Source: Streptomyces sp. NRRL WC-3618 (GTDB taxonomy: Bacteria; Actinomycetota; Actinomycetes; Streptomycetales; Streptomycetaceae). From it: a DNA stretch of 13,074 bases. Under the pieces are notes generated by a model. That model was not told the DNA's origin, did not search any database, and worked only from the letters and a program-made list of their open reading frames with translations. The stretch is from NCBI RefSeq assembly GCF_001280005.1, contig NZ_LGDW01000090.1, positions 1 to 13,074 on the forward strand. The letters are read 5' to 3'. Both the position numbers and the translations under genes were made by a program. Positions 7,513 through 13,074 of the stretch are shown here, piece after piece; position 1 is the stretch's first letter, and each line of letters begins with the position of its first letter.

Positions 7513-7913
7513 ACGTCCACGAACTCCTGCGGCTGCTGCAGACCGAACACGACGAGACCACCGCACGAGCCGACCACCTGCGCGAACAGATCGAGCGGCT
7601 CACCACCACCCTCGCCGAGACCGAAGCCCGCCTGGGCGAGCTCGCCGCCACCCGCAAGGTCATCGACGGCCTCACCACACCTGACCACGCAACGGCCCCC
7701 GCGGAGACCGCCACCGCGACCGTCTACCAGCGCATCGTGACCACGTTCAACGACCACCCCGGGAAGGTGTTCCGCGTCCGTGAGCTGCCCGAACACCTCG
7801 GCCTGCCCACCGACGAGCCCTCGGTCAACGTCACCCGCTCCCGCCTGGGACGACCCGTCCGCCAGGGACTCCTCGAACAACCCGGACGCGGCCACTACCA
7901 GAAGCGGACTTAA
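7509..7913 (+). CDS. IS passenger protein, coiled coil plus winged-helix-like
   Basis: GTG 7509 overlaps the TGA of the transposase remnant (GTGA), a typical coupled start; the whole 134-aa frame is intact with strong GC3 bias. Residues about 5-55 form a charged heptad-like coiled coil (LLRLLQTEHDETTARADHLR onward). After a Thr/Ala-rich linker, residues about 75-134 look like a winged helix: VYQRIVTTFNDHPGKVFRVR, then LPEHLGLPTDEPSVNVTRSR and a basic end. I recall near-identical small proteins downstream of IS5-like transposases in Streptomyces, so it is probably an accessory gene of the element that binds DNA. Its function in transposition is unknown to me. It is convergent with the CBM2-Cip1 gene 77 bases away. 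Confidence 0.8.
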   Translation: MNVHELLRLLQTEHDETTARADHLREQIERLTTTLAETEARLGELAATRKVIDGLTTPDHATAPAETATATVYQRIVTTFNDHPGKVFRVRELPEHLGLPTDEPSVNVTRSRLGRPVRQGLLEQPGRGHYQKRT

Positions 7914-7946
7914 AGCCCTCTGAAAACGCTCAAGGAATCAACAACT

Positions 7947-7975
7947 GTCGCGCGTTCAAATCCTGTCTTCCCGAC
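7947..7975 (+). other. tRNA 3'-end-like sequence (possible att remnant)
   Basis: The bases read like a tRNA T arm and 3' acceptor strand: GTC, GCGCG, TTCAAAT, CCTGT, CTTCCCG, A. The T-stem pairs with two G-U wobbles and one C-C mismatch. No D arm, anticodon arm or 5' acceptor half is present upstream, and no CCA follows. Such 3' ends are typical attachment-site cores for integrative elements. Chance similarity is possible. Confidence 0.25.
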
Positions 7976-7990
7976 GGACCCACGCGAGCG

Positions 7991-9163
7991 TCAGCAGCCG
8001 ATCGGTGAGGAGCCCAGGGCCACGTCGTCGAACCAGAGAGTGTCGTCCCCGGTGCCGTAGCTCTCCCACCCCAGGCGCAGGCCGGTGGGGCGGGGAGGGG
8101 TCCTACGGGCGAGCCACTGCCCGTCGACGTTCTGGGTCGGCACCCCGTCCACGTGCAGTCCGGCGACCTCCCGGTCGTCGACCCATGTGCGCATGGACTG
8201 GGCGGTGGTGTCGATCTGGAACCGCAGGCACAGCCACCGGCCGGTCGGCAGCGGCGTGCTGAGCGCGACCCCCGCCGGGCTCTGTTCCGGCAGTGTCGCG
8301 TCGTCGCTCTCGCGGTTCCACTGCAGCGCGCCGTTCTGCCCGCCGACGCGCAGCGCCCTGCCGCCCTGTGAGGCGTCCGGCATGGATACGAAGGTGACGT
8401 GGTTGGTGGGCAGGGCGGTGGTGTGCCGGACCCGCATGCGTACGTACACCACGGGTCCGACGGAGGACAGATCGCGGGTGGAGGCTGCGAAGACGTGGTT
8501 GCAGTAGCCGGCGCCGCCGTCGACGCGCAGCGACCTGGTGCCGCTGTAGGCGACGGACGTGTCGACGCTGACCTTCCCCGTGCCCTGGCAGTCGGGTGCC
8601 GTGGTCTGCCAGGGGCCCGAGGGCACGGTGCCGGTCTGGTCCTCGAAGTCGGAGCAGATCGTCGCCCCGGCGCATTCGGCCGGCGCCGTGGCTGTCGCGG
8701 TCGCTGTCGGTGAGGCGGTCGCCGTCGGGGTGGGACTCGCGGTTCCGCCGCACGGCGTGCCGTTGAGGGCAAAGGCGGTGGGAGCCGGGTCGGCGGTGCG
8801 CCAGGTGCCCTGGAGCCCGAAGTCCACGGACCCGCCGGCGGCGAGCACGGCATTGTGCGCGACGTTCACGGCGGTCATCGCGCTGCCCGACTGGGTGACC
8901 TGCGCGTTCCAGGCGGACGTGACCTGCTGGTCGCCGCCGTAGGTCCACTCCAGCCGCCAGCCGTTCAGGGCGTCGCCGAGATTCGTGACGCGGATCTGGG
9001 CGGTGAAGCCGCCGGACCACTCGTTGGTGGTGTACGTGACCGTGCAGCCCGTCGCCGCGCCCTGTGCGCGCGACGTCGCGATGGCGGGAAGGGCCACTGC
9101 CACCACGGTCAGCACCAGTGCCCAGAGCGGCAGGTGGTGGCGGCGCACGCGTAATGAAGTCAT
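7991..9163 (-). CDS. Secreted CBM2 - Cip1-like cellulose-active protein
   Basis: The start at ATG 9163 (390 aa) is preferred because GGAG (9176-9179) lies 12 nt upstream; ATG 9175 would leave no spacing. Residues 1-35 are a signal peptide (RVRRHH, a hydrophobic run, then SRAQGA). CBM2 spans about C40-C138, which probably form its disulfide, with candidate cellulose-contacting Trp48, Trp69 and Trp85. A Pro/Thr/Ala/Ser linker covers 139-163. Residues 164-390 match the Cip1 fold of Trichoderma reesei closely as I remember it: GAGYCNHVF, NHVTFVSMPDASQGG, LRVGGQ, NRESDDATLPEQSP, LGWESY, LWFDD, final IGC. Cip1 is a cellulose-induced beta-jelly-roll protein related to polysaccharide lyases; its exact activity is debated. 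The protein should act outside the cell on plant biomass. A promoter with a CebR operator lies upstream, so cello-oligosaccharides should induce it. Confidence 0.9.
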   Translation of the reverse strand: MTSLRVRRHHLPLWALVLTVVAVALPAIATSRAQGAATGCTVTYTTNEWSGGFTAQIRVTNLGDALNGWRLEWTYGGDQQVTSAWNAQVTQSGSAMTAVNVAHNAVLAAGGSVDFGLQGTWRTADPAPTAFALNGTPCGGTASPTPTATASPTATATATAPAECAGATICSDFEDQTGTVPSGPWQTTAPDCQGTGKVSVDTSVAYSGTRSLRVDGGAGYCNHVFAASTRDLSSVGPVVYVRMRVRHTTALPTNHVTFVSMPDASQGGRALRVGGQNGALQWNRESDDATLPEQSPAGVALSTPLPTGRWLCLRFQIDTTAQSMRTWVDDREVAGLHVDGVPTQNVDGQWLARRTPPRPTGLRLGWESYGTGDDTLWFDDVALGSSPIGC

Positions 9164-9184
9164 GGCCGTGATCATCTCCGAGAG

Positions 9185-9306
9185 TCAGGACGGGGTGCAG
9201 GAGAGTGGGCCGAGGTCTCGGTCGTCGCCGTTGAGTGTCATCCCCCAGGTCGTCGACGTGCCGGCGCCAGGGAGCCGTTGTAGGAGGCGTTGTGAACGGT
9301 GAGCAC
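9185..9306 (-). pseudogene. C-terminal CBM2-like remnant in the leader of the Cip1-like gene
   Basis: Between the CebR box and the Cip1-like gene the minus strand encodes VLTVHNASYNGSLAP, and after a one-base frame correction near 9264, GTSTTWGMTLNGDD and a short end SCTPS followed by TGA (9187-9185). This is the look of the last strands of a CBM2-type domain. There is no start and no upstream domain. I infer an upstream cellulase or similar gene was deleted, leaving its promoter and last ~40 codons. The stop is 9-21 nt before the next gene's start candidates, as in an operon. Confidence 0.5.
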
Positions 9307-9322
9307 TGGAACACCTCACTTA

Positions 9323-9336
9323 TGGGAGCGCTCCCA
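9323..9336 (-). promoter_or_regulatory. CebR operator
   Basis: TGGGAGCGCTCCCA is the exact 14-bp palindrome bound by the cellobiose/cellotriose-responsive LacI-family repressor CebR in Streptomyces. Here it sits in an 18-bp perfect palindrome (9321-9338), a few bases downstream of the predicted transcription start, where a repressor would block initiation or escape. It places the downstream minus-strand CBM2-Cip1 gene in the cellulose regulon. Confidence 0.9.
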
Positions 9337-9354
9337 TAATCTCCGTATCCGGGG

Positions 9355-9383
9355 ACTGTAGAAGAGGGCCATGACCCTGACAA
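9355..9383 (-). promoter_or_regulatory. Sigma70/HrdB-type promoter of the Cip1-like gene
   Basis: On the minus strand TTGTCA (9383-9378) and TACAGT (9360-9355) are separated by exactly 17 bases. Initiation about 7 bases after the -10 box would fall just before the CebR operator, a sensible arrangement for repression. The predicted 5' leader to ATG 9163 is about 180 nt and contains the CBM2 remnant. Confidence 0.6.
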
Positions 9384-9555
9384 GGGGGCGCGTTCCCGTC
9401 GGAGTTTTCGCCGTGCCCGGGCCGAGGCGTGTCCGGGCCCGGACAGAGGTGGAGTCAGTCGAGTCGTAGGCCGGGCCGGGTTCCGGCGTCGGGTGTTGTC
9501 CGGGCACGGTGAGTCCGGCGCTTTGAGCTCCGGGTTTGTCCATCCTGAAGGTGTA

Positions 9556-9912
9556 GGTCAGGCGACATACGGCCTCGTTCGGTGCGTCCGGCAGCAGATC
9601 CGGGTCGTGAGGCCCGATGCTCGCGTCCCCCAGGAGAGGACACGGCTGCCTCTCGGCGGATCTGAAGGCGTGGGCCAACGGCGTACCGCGCTGCCTCCGG
9701 TGGTCCACAGGTCGTGACCGTCCGGAGTCACGTGCGCGGACGTGAAGTCCTCGCCGGGCGCTTGGAGTTGGTAGACGGGTAGCGGGCGGTTGCCGTTGGT
9801 GGGCCACAGGGCTGCGGTGCCGTCGCTGACGAGCTGGCCGCTCTTGCGCCGTTGCGGGTGGTGGTCAAGGCGATGACCGCTCGGGTGTGGAGGGCGGCCG
9901 ACTCGCCGACGG
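9556..9912 (-). pseudogene. WD-repeat-like protein remnant
   Basis: On the minus strand, pieces in different frames read like two WD40 blades: ESAALHTRAVIALTTTRNG, then after a frame change GQLVSDGTAALWPTNGN, then EDFTSAHVTPDGHDLWTTGG and SAVRRW. A further frame change gives DPDLLPDAPNEAVCRLT, which could be the C-terminal end. No full-length frame exists. The right side is bounded by the IS481 target duplication. The assignment rests on the HxxxV, SDGTAxLW and TPDGxxLxTTGG patterns only. Confidence 0.4.
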
Positions 9913-9918
9913 ACTAGC
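9913..9918 (+). repeat. Target-site duplication of the IS481 element, left copy
   Basis: ACTAGC is repeated at 10943-10948 on the other side of the element. IS481 is known to insert in NCTAGN and duplicate those six bases. Confidence 0.85.
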
Positions 9919-10942
9919 TGTTCTGTCCCGAGAGGTTGTGGACGGTGACAGGGGTCACGGCTGATTGATCTTGAAATGGGTGAGGGCCTTCTGGCCTGGT
10001 GTGGATTGCGACATCTCCACCAGCAACAGAAAGGCCCTCGTGCCCCACCGTAATGCACCCCTGACCGAGACCGGACGGCTGCGCCTGGCCCGCTGCGTCG
10101 TCGAGGACGGCTGGCCGCTGCGCCGGGCTGCCGAACGCTTCCAGGTCTCCGCGACCACGGTCCAGCGGTGGGCCGACCGCTACCGCCGACTCGGCGAGGC
10201 AGGCATGGCCGACCGCTCCAGCCGCCCCCACGCCAGCCCACGCCGCACCCCGACCCGCACAGAACGGCGGATCATCAAGGTCCGCGTGCTGCGCCGCTGG
10301 GGACCGGCCCGCATCGCGCACCTGCTCGGCCTGGTGCCCTCGACCGTGCACCGCGTGCTCACCCGCTACCGGCTGGCCCGCCTGACGCACCTGGACCGCA
10401 CCACCGGCCGTGTCATACGCCGCTACGAACGCGACAGGCCAGGCGAGTTGGTGCACGTCGACATCAAGAAGCTCGGCAACATCCCCGACGGCGGCGGACA
10501 CAGGATCCTGGGCCGGCAAGCGGGCCGCAAGACCCGCTCCAACGCCGGCTACAGCTACCTGCACACCGCCGTCGACGACCACTCCCGCCTGGCCTACAGC
10601 GAGATCCTCACCGACGAGAAGAAGGAGACCGCCACCGGCTTCTGGACCCGGGCCCAGGCGTTCTTCACCGCGTGCGGGATCACAGTCGAACGTGTTCTGA
10701 CCGACAACGGAGCCTGCTACCGCTCACGCGACTGGCGAGACCTGCTGGCAACGGCCGGGATCACCCACAAGCGCACCCGGCCCTACCGGCCCCAGACCAA
10801 CGGCAAAGCCCCTACCGCGCGGAGACCGAACGACGCGAGGCATTCCCCCAGTGGCTGCACACCTACAATCACCACCGCGGACACACCGCCCTCGCAGGCA
10901 AACCACCCGCCAGCCGCGTCCCCAACCTCACAGGGCAGTACA
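9919..10942 (+). mobile_element. IS481-family insertion sequence, 1024 bp, defective
   Basis: The ends are imperfect inverted repeats: left 9919-9944 begins TGTTCTGTCCCGAGAGGTTG, and the right end, read inward from 10942, begins TGTACTGCCCTGTGAGGTTG. Over 26 positions I count 21 matches, and both begin TGT. A 6-bp ACTAGC duplication flanks the element, so both ends and the target are intact even though the transposase is not. It inserted between the WD-like remnant and the integrase fragment. The transposase TAG stop is supplied by the duplicated target, outside the element proper. Confidence 0.85.
9982..10039 (+). promoter_or_regulatory. Inverted repeat occluding the IS481 transposase start
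   Basis: GAGGGCCTT (9982-9990) is perfectly complementary to AAGGCCCTC (10031-10039); with a one-base bulge the pairing extends by CTG/CAG. The right arm covers the AAGG ribosome site and ends exactly at the GTG start at 10040. A transcript entering from outside would fold and hide the start, a control used by other IS elements. Confidence 0.45.
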
Positions 10943-10947
10943 ACTAG
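10040..10947 (+). pseudogene. IS481-family transposase with internal deletion
   Basis: Start GTG 10040 follows GAAAGG. The N-terminal helix-turn-helix region reads HRNAPLTETGRLRLARCVVE and RAAERFQVSATTVQRWADRY. The rve/DDE domain keeps the first Asp (LVHVDIKKLG, 10460-10462) and second Asp (VLTDNGACYRS, 10703-10705). After RPQTNGK near 10808 the expected VERFHRTL segment with the catalytic Glu is missing, together with about 17 codons, and the frame changes. In the shifted frame the normal end follows: YRAETERREAFPQWLHTYNH, then PPASRVPNLTGQYN and TAG at 10945-10947. In the original frame translation runs to 10978. The loss of the third catalytic residue makes it inactive. Confidence 0.85.
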
Positions 10948-10948
10948 C
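10943..10948 (+). repeat. Target-site duplication of the IS481 element, right copy
   Basis: ACTAGC is identical to 9913-9918. Its TAG is used as the stop codon of the transposase frame. Confidence 0.85.
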
Positions 10949-11496
10949 CGTCGAACGCGGATACTTCGCACCCGCTGACGAAGTCGATCCCGACTGCGTG
11001 CCGAACCCGGCTCAGGTCGCCCGTCTGCTTGCCGCCGTCAAGGCCCTACCGGGCCGTGGCCCTCACCTGTACGCCTTCTTCGGCTGCATGTACTACGCCG
11101 CCATGCGTCCGGCGGAGGTCATCCACCTGCAGAAATCTCAGTGCCGCCTGCCAGCGAGCGGCCTGGGGACTTCTGAACCTGAAGGGTGGTGTGGTGACTG
11201 CAGGTAAGGAGTGGACAGATGACGGCGCCGTCCATGAGATCCACTCCCTGAAACGCCGAGCAGCCAAGGCCACGCGGCCGGTTCCTATCCCACCAGTGCT
11301 CGTCCGCATGTTGCGCGAGCACATACGAACCTTTGGCGTGGCACCCGACGGACGTCTCTTCCGCAACGCAGCGGGGAACTACATCGATGCCTCGGCGTAC
11401 GGCATTACCTGGGGGAGAGCGCGTGAGGCCGCTCTTGCCCTTGACGAGCACGCCCTTGAGCTGGCGAAGCGCCCCTACGACCTACGCCACGCCGGG
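10944..11496 (+). pseudogene. Tyrosine recombinase/integrase fragment, truncated at both ends
   Basis: Beginning at the right IS481 junction the plus strand reads LAVERGYFAPADEVDPDCVP, then NPAQVARLLAAVKALPGRG and FFGCMYYAAMRPAEVIHLQK, with the first catalytic Arg in AAMRPAE. One extra base near 11161-11164 shifts the frame. It continues WGLLNLKGGVVTAGKEWTDD, VPIPPVLVRMLREHIRTFG, and PYDLRHAG (11473-11496), the conserved box that holds the second Arg. Everything after this is missing, including the second His/Trp region and the catalytic Tyr. It resembles integrases of actinomycete integrative elements. The N-terminal half is absent on the other side of the IS too, so this fragment was already truncated or rearranged there. 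Confidence 0.8.
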
Positions 11497-11522
11497 CCAG
11501 TCCCATTCAGTCTCAGTAGTTC

Positions 11523-11612
11523 TCACTGGCGGATGGCGCGTGGGGTGATCCCGGCGAACGCAGCGGCATCACCGATCTTGACCTGCCGGGGAGGCGTGAG
11601 GGAGGGGTACAT
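11523..11612 (-). pseudogene. MerR-family regulator, N-terminal fragment
   Basis: ATG 11612 opens 29 codons ending in TGA at 11525-11523. The sequence contains QVKIGDAAAFAGITPRAIRQ, the start of the MerR winged helix-turn-helix (usually followed by a HYxxxGLL wing). The break falls within the recognition region, so only the first two helices remain. It sits just beyond the truncated end of the integrase, on the opposite strand. Its regulated target and effector cannot be told. Confidence 0.6.
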
Positions 11613-11652
11613 CGCAGACAGAGCCTTTCGTGCTGTGGTGCCCCGACCCCAC

Positions 11653-11673
11653 CACATGCCGCTACGGCATGTG
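11653..11673. repeat. Perfect 9-bp hairpin with 3-nt loop
   Basis: CACATGCCG, loop CTA, CGGCATGTG. It lies about 40 bases upstream of the MerR fragment start and could be an operator or simple structure. No T-tract follows on either strand. Confidence 0.35.
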
Positions 11674-11763
11674 CAACAACCCCATCCAGGTGCCACCGGA
11701 GCCAGGCCCTAGCCCCGGACTTGGTAGGTCACCGTTTCAGGTCTTGGGACTGGGGCTGACCGG

Positions 11764-12147
11764 CTACGGGGCTGCCTCGCGGAAGAGGGTCAGGAGGGCG
11801 TGCGCCTGCGGGGCGCCCGCGTCGAAGAACTGCGTGGCCAGTGCGGGTGGCACCGCAGTTCCATGCATGCGGACTTCATGGCAGCTGAAGCAGAACGCCG
11901 CCTCGAACAGCGCCAGGTCGAGAGTGTCCGCGTACGCCCGGATGCTCCAGCCCGGCGAAAAACCGCAGCGGTGCTGCTCGCTGCCGGGCAAGCTCTCGAT
12001 CAGGGCCAGGACGCTGTCTGCCTCGCTCCCGATCCAGTGGGCACCCGCCCTGCCGGGATATGGGGCGCCCCGCATTGTCGGGAGTTCGGAGATCCTTACG
12101 ACCTCCAGCAATACAGCGGTGGCTACGGCTTCGGCGGGGAGCTGCAT
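11764..12147 (-). CDS. Small hypothetical protein with CxxC motif
   Basis: From ATG 12147 the frame encodes 127 aa with normal composition: a hydrophobic N-terminal strand/helix (AVLLEVVRISELPTMRG), a middle helix (ADSVLALIESLPG), FSPGWSIRAY, then DLALFEAAFCFSCHEVRMHG with Cys86 and Cys89, and a C-terminal helix (APQAHALLTLFREAAP). The frame extends upstream to a TTG at 12273, but that part looks non-coding (Pro/Arg/Gln-rich, low GC3 bias) and no ribosome site supports either start, so the true N-terminus may be lost. I have a faint memory of similar actinomycete proteins with a CxxC after a helix but cannot name a family. No operon partner is visible. Confidence 0.5.
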   Translation of the reverse strand: MQLPAEAVATAVLLEVVRISELPTMRGAPYPGRAGAHWIGSEADSVLALIESLPGSEQHRCGFSPGWSIRAYADTLDLALFEAAFCFSCHEVRMHGTAVPPALATQFFDAGAPQAHALLTLFREAAP

Positions 12148-12447
12148 GTGCGTAGTCTGCCCGCGCCCAGCACCGGGGCGTGCACCTGCCTTTGAGGACG
12201 GTGATGTCTGTGGCACCGGCCTGTGCTGACGCGCCGGTCGTCGTACGCCGCCGCCGTCAGTAACCGTGCTCAAAAGGGACCGGCTCTCGGACTCACGGGC
12301 CAGCTGAAGCGCTCAGTCACAGGTCTGTGGCCAGCGGGTTTGTCCAATGTCGGTGTTGAGGAGGTCGAGGAGGTGGAGTTGGACGCCGCGGGTGATCTGG
12401 ACGGTGGGCGGGTCGGTGACATGGCCGATCCGCAGGGTGAGTTCGCC
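12148..12447. other. No recognisable gene; downstream tail of the IS982 fragment frame
   Basis: From 12447 to 12313 the minus-strand frame of the IS982 fragment continues as unrelated sequence (DPPTVQITRGVQLHLLDLLN) before a stop. This may be a piece of another gene or chance. From 12148 to 12312 I see no coding signal, RNA gene or repeat. Confidence 0.4.
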
Positions 12448-12869
12448 CCGGGAGTGCGAGGCGCAGTACCCGTATCCGGCCCAGCCGGCCATGTCCGACC
12501 GCTTCACCGTCGGACGCGAACGGCCGCACTCCACCGGCGTGGAGTCGACGATCCAGCGGTTGTCGAACCAGAAGTCCGTATCGACGGCCAGTAACCGTAT
12601 TGCCTTCTTGACCAGCGGCAACGCGGCCCGAAGCCGCTTGTTCCAGCCCGGCTGCCTGGGTACGTACGGGAACATCCTCCCAGCCGGGAGTCCACGAACC
12701 GCAGCCAGCGTGCCTCCGAGGTGAAGCCCAGCAGGGCCTGGGCGACGGCAAGGGTGACCAGCTCGGAATCCGTCAGCTGCGGCGGTCGGCCAAGCCATCG
12801 GGTACCTCCGATCTCGTCGTCGATCTTCACGTACAGTGCGGTCAGCAGGGCGTCTAGGTTGTTCGTCAC
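12448..12869 (-). pseudogene. IS982-family-like transposase, N-terminal fragment
   Basis: GTG 12869 starts TNNLDALLTALYVKIDDEIG, GRPPQLTDSELVTLAVAQAL, ARWLRFVDSRLGG. A one-base loss near 12678 shifts the frame, and it continues MFPYVPRQPGWNKRLRAALP, FWFDNRWIVDSTPVECG (first catalytic Asp in IVDSTP) and GYGYCASHSR. After this the similarity ends at about 12448; the rest of the catalytic domain is absent. These motifs are those of a Streptomyces IS982-like transposase as I recall it. I did not find its terminal repeats. Confidence 0.75.
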
Positions 12870-12952
12870 ACAACGAACTTGGACGCCCTGTCCGCGTTCC
12901 CGGACACACCGTCAGCATTCGGAATGACTCGTCTAGGTGCAATACCAGTGAT

Positions 12953-13074
12953 TTAGGTGATTTTCCGGCGGGTCAGTCTGGCCTTGGTCGGCCCGACCAG
13001 GGTCATGCGGGGAGTGTCCGGCCGGGGCGGATTGTGATGCTCGGCGCGTTTGAGCTTCCAGTTGGACATCTTGC
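12953..13074 (-). CDS. 3' end of an unidentified ORF running off the window
   Basis: The minus-strand frame is open from the window edge to TAA at 12955-12953 and reads SNWKLKRAEHHNPPRPDT, RMTLVGPTKARLTRRKIT. An ATG is present at 13069, so it could also be a 38-aa ORF, but no ribosome site can be seen because the window ends. The basic, Pro-rich character gives no family. It ends 84 bases before the IS982-like start, so it may belong to a different mobile piece. Confidence 0.3.
   Translation of the reverse strand, partial: KMSNWKLKRAEHHNPPRPDTPRMTLVGPTKARLTRRKIT

Noticed and set aside
8103..9383. 426-codon minus-strand frame overlapping the CBM2-Cip1 gene
   Set aside because: It is the shifted frame of the secreted protein gene; its translation is Arg/His-rich and lacks domains.
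9431..9444. 14-bp palindrome GTCCGGGCCCGGAC
   Set aside because: Made only of simple GC runs, no loop or T-tract and no gene context that would give it a role.
11630..12229. Plus-strand ORF beginning LWCPDPTTCRYGMCNN
   Set aside because: The first residues look protein-like, but the frame has no ribosome site, no GC3 bias afterwards, and runs antisense to a better minus-strand gene.

Overview
The window looks like accessory DNA from a Streptomyces or a close actinomycete relative. The evidence is high GC with strong GC3 bias in the real genes, a perfect CebR operator, a secreted CBM2/Cip1-type protein, and IS families common in that genus. The density of broken genes and IS pieces suggests a chromosome-arm or genomic-island location (inference).

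Left part (about 500-5341). This is the only intact multi-gene system. A 1153-aa protein fuses an N-terminal Ser/Thr protein kinase to a C-terminal superfamily-1 (Dna2/Upf1-like) helicase with a long coiled-coil insertion. The next gene overlaps it by 17 nt and encodes a 464-aa protein with a winged-helix-like N-terminal part and a C-terminal single-HKD phospholipase-D-type nuclease domain. I read the pair as a candidate kinase-gated helicase-nuclease defence module. I cannot match it with confidence to a named system.

Middle part (5500-7913). These are decayed genes, mostly on the minus strand. They include a relic of an AbiEii-like nucleotidyltransferase and its upstream partner, with their GTGA start/stop overlap still visible. 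Next is a relic joining the N-terminus of a dsDNA-nuclease-like (DUF4297/Cap4-type) protein to a C-terminal HEAT-like tail, as if a large internal deletion had occurred. Then comes a truncated, frameshifted IS5-like transposase followed by its intact passenger ORF. Several of these relics are from defence-type families, so the region reads as a defence island in which one system is still intact.

Right-centre (7991-9383). A CBM2-Cip1 secreted protein on the minus strand is preceded by a sigma70-like promoter and a perfect CebR box. Its leader contains the frameshifted tail of another CBM2-like gene.

Right part (9550-13074). This is more debris: a WD-repeat-like remnant, a well-delimited IS481 element (ACTAGC target duplication, imperfect inverted repeats, transposase missing its catalytic Glu segment), a tyrosine-integrase fragment, a 29-codon MerR fragment, one possibly intact small CxxC protein, an IS982-like transposase fragment, and the 3' end of an unidentified ORF at the window edge.
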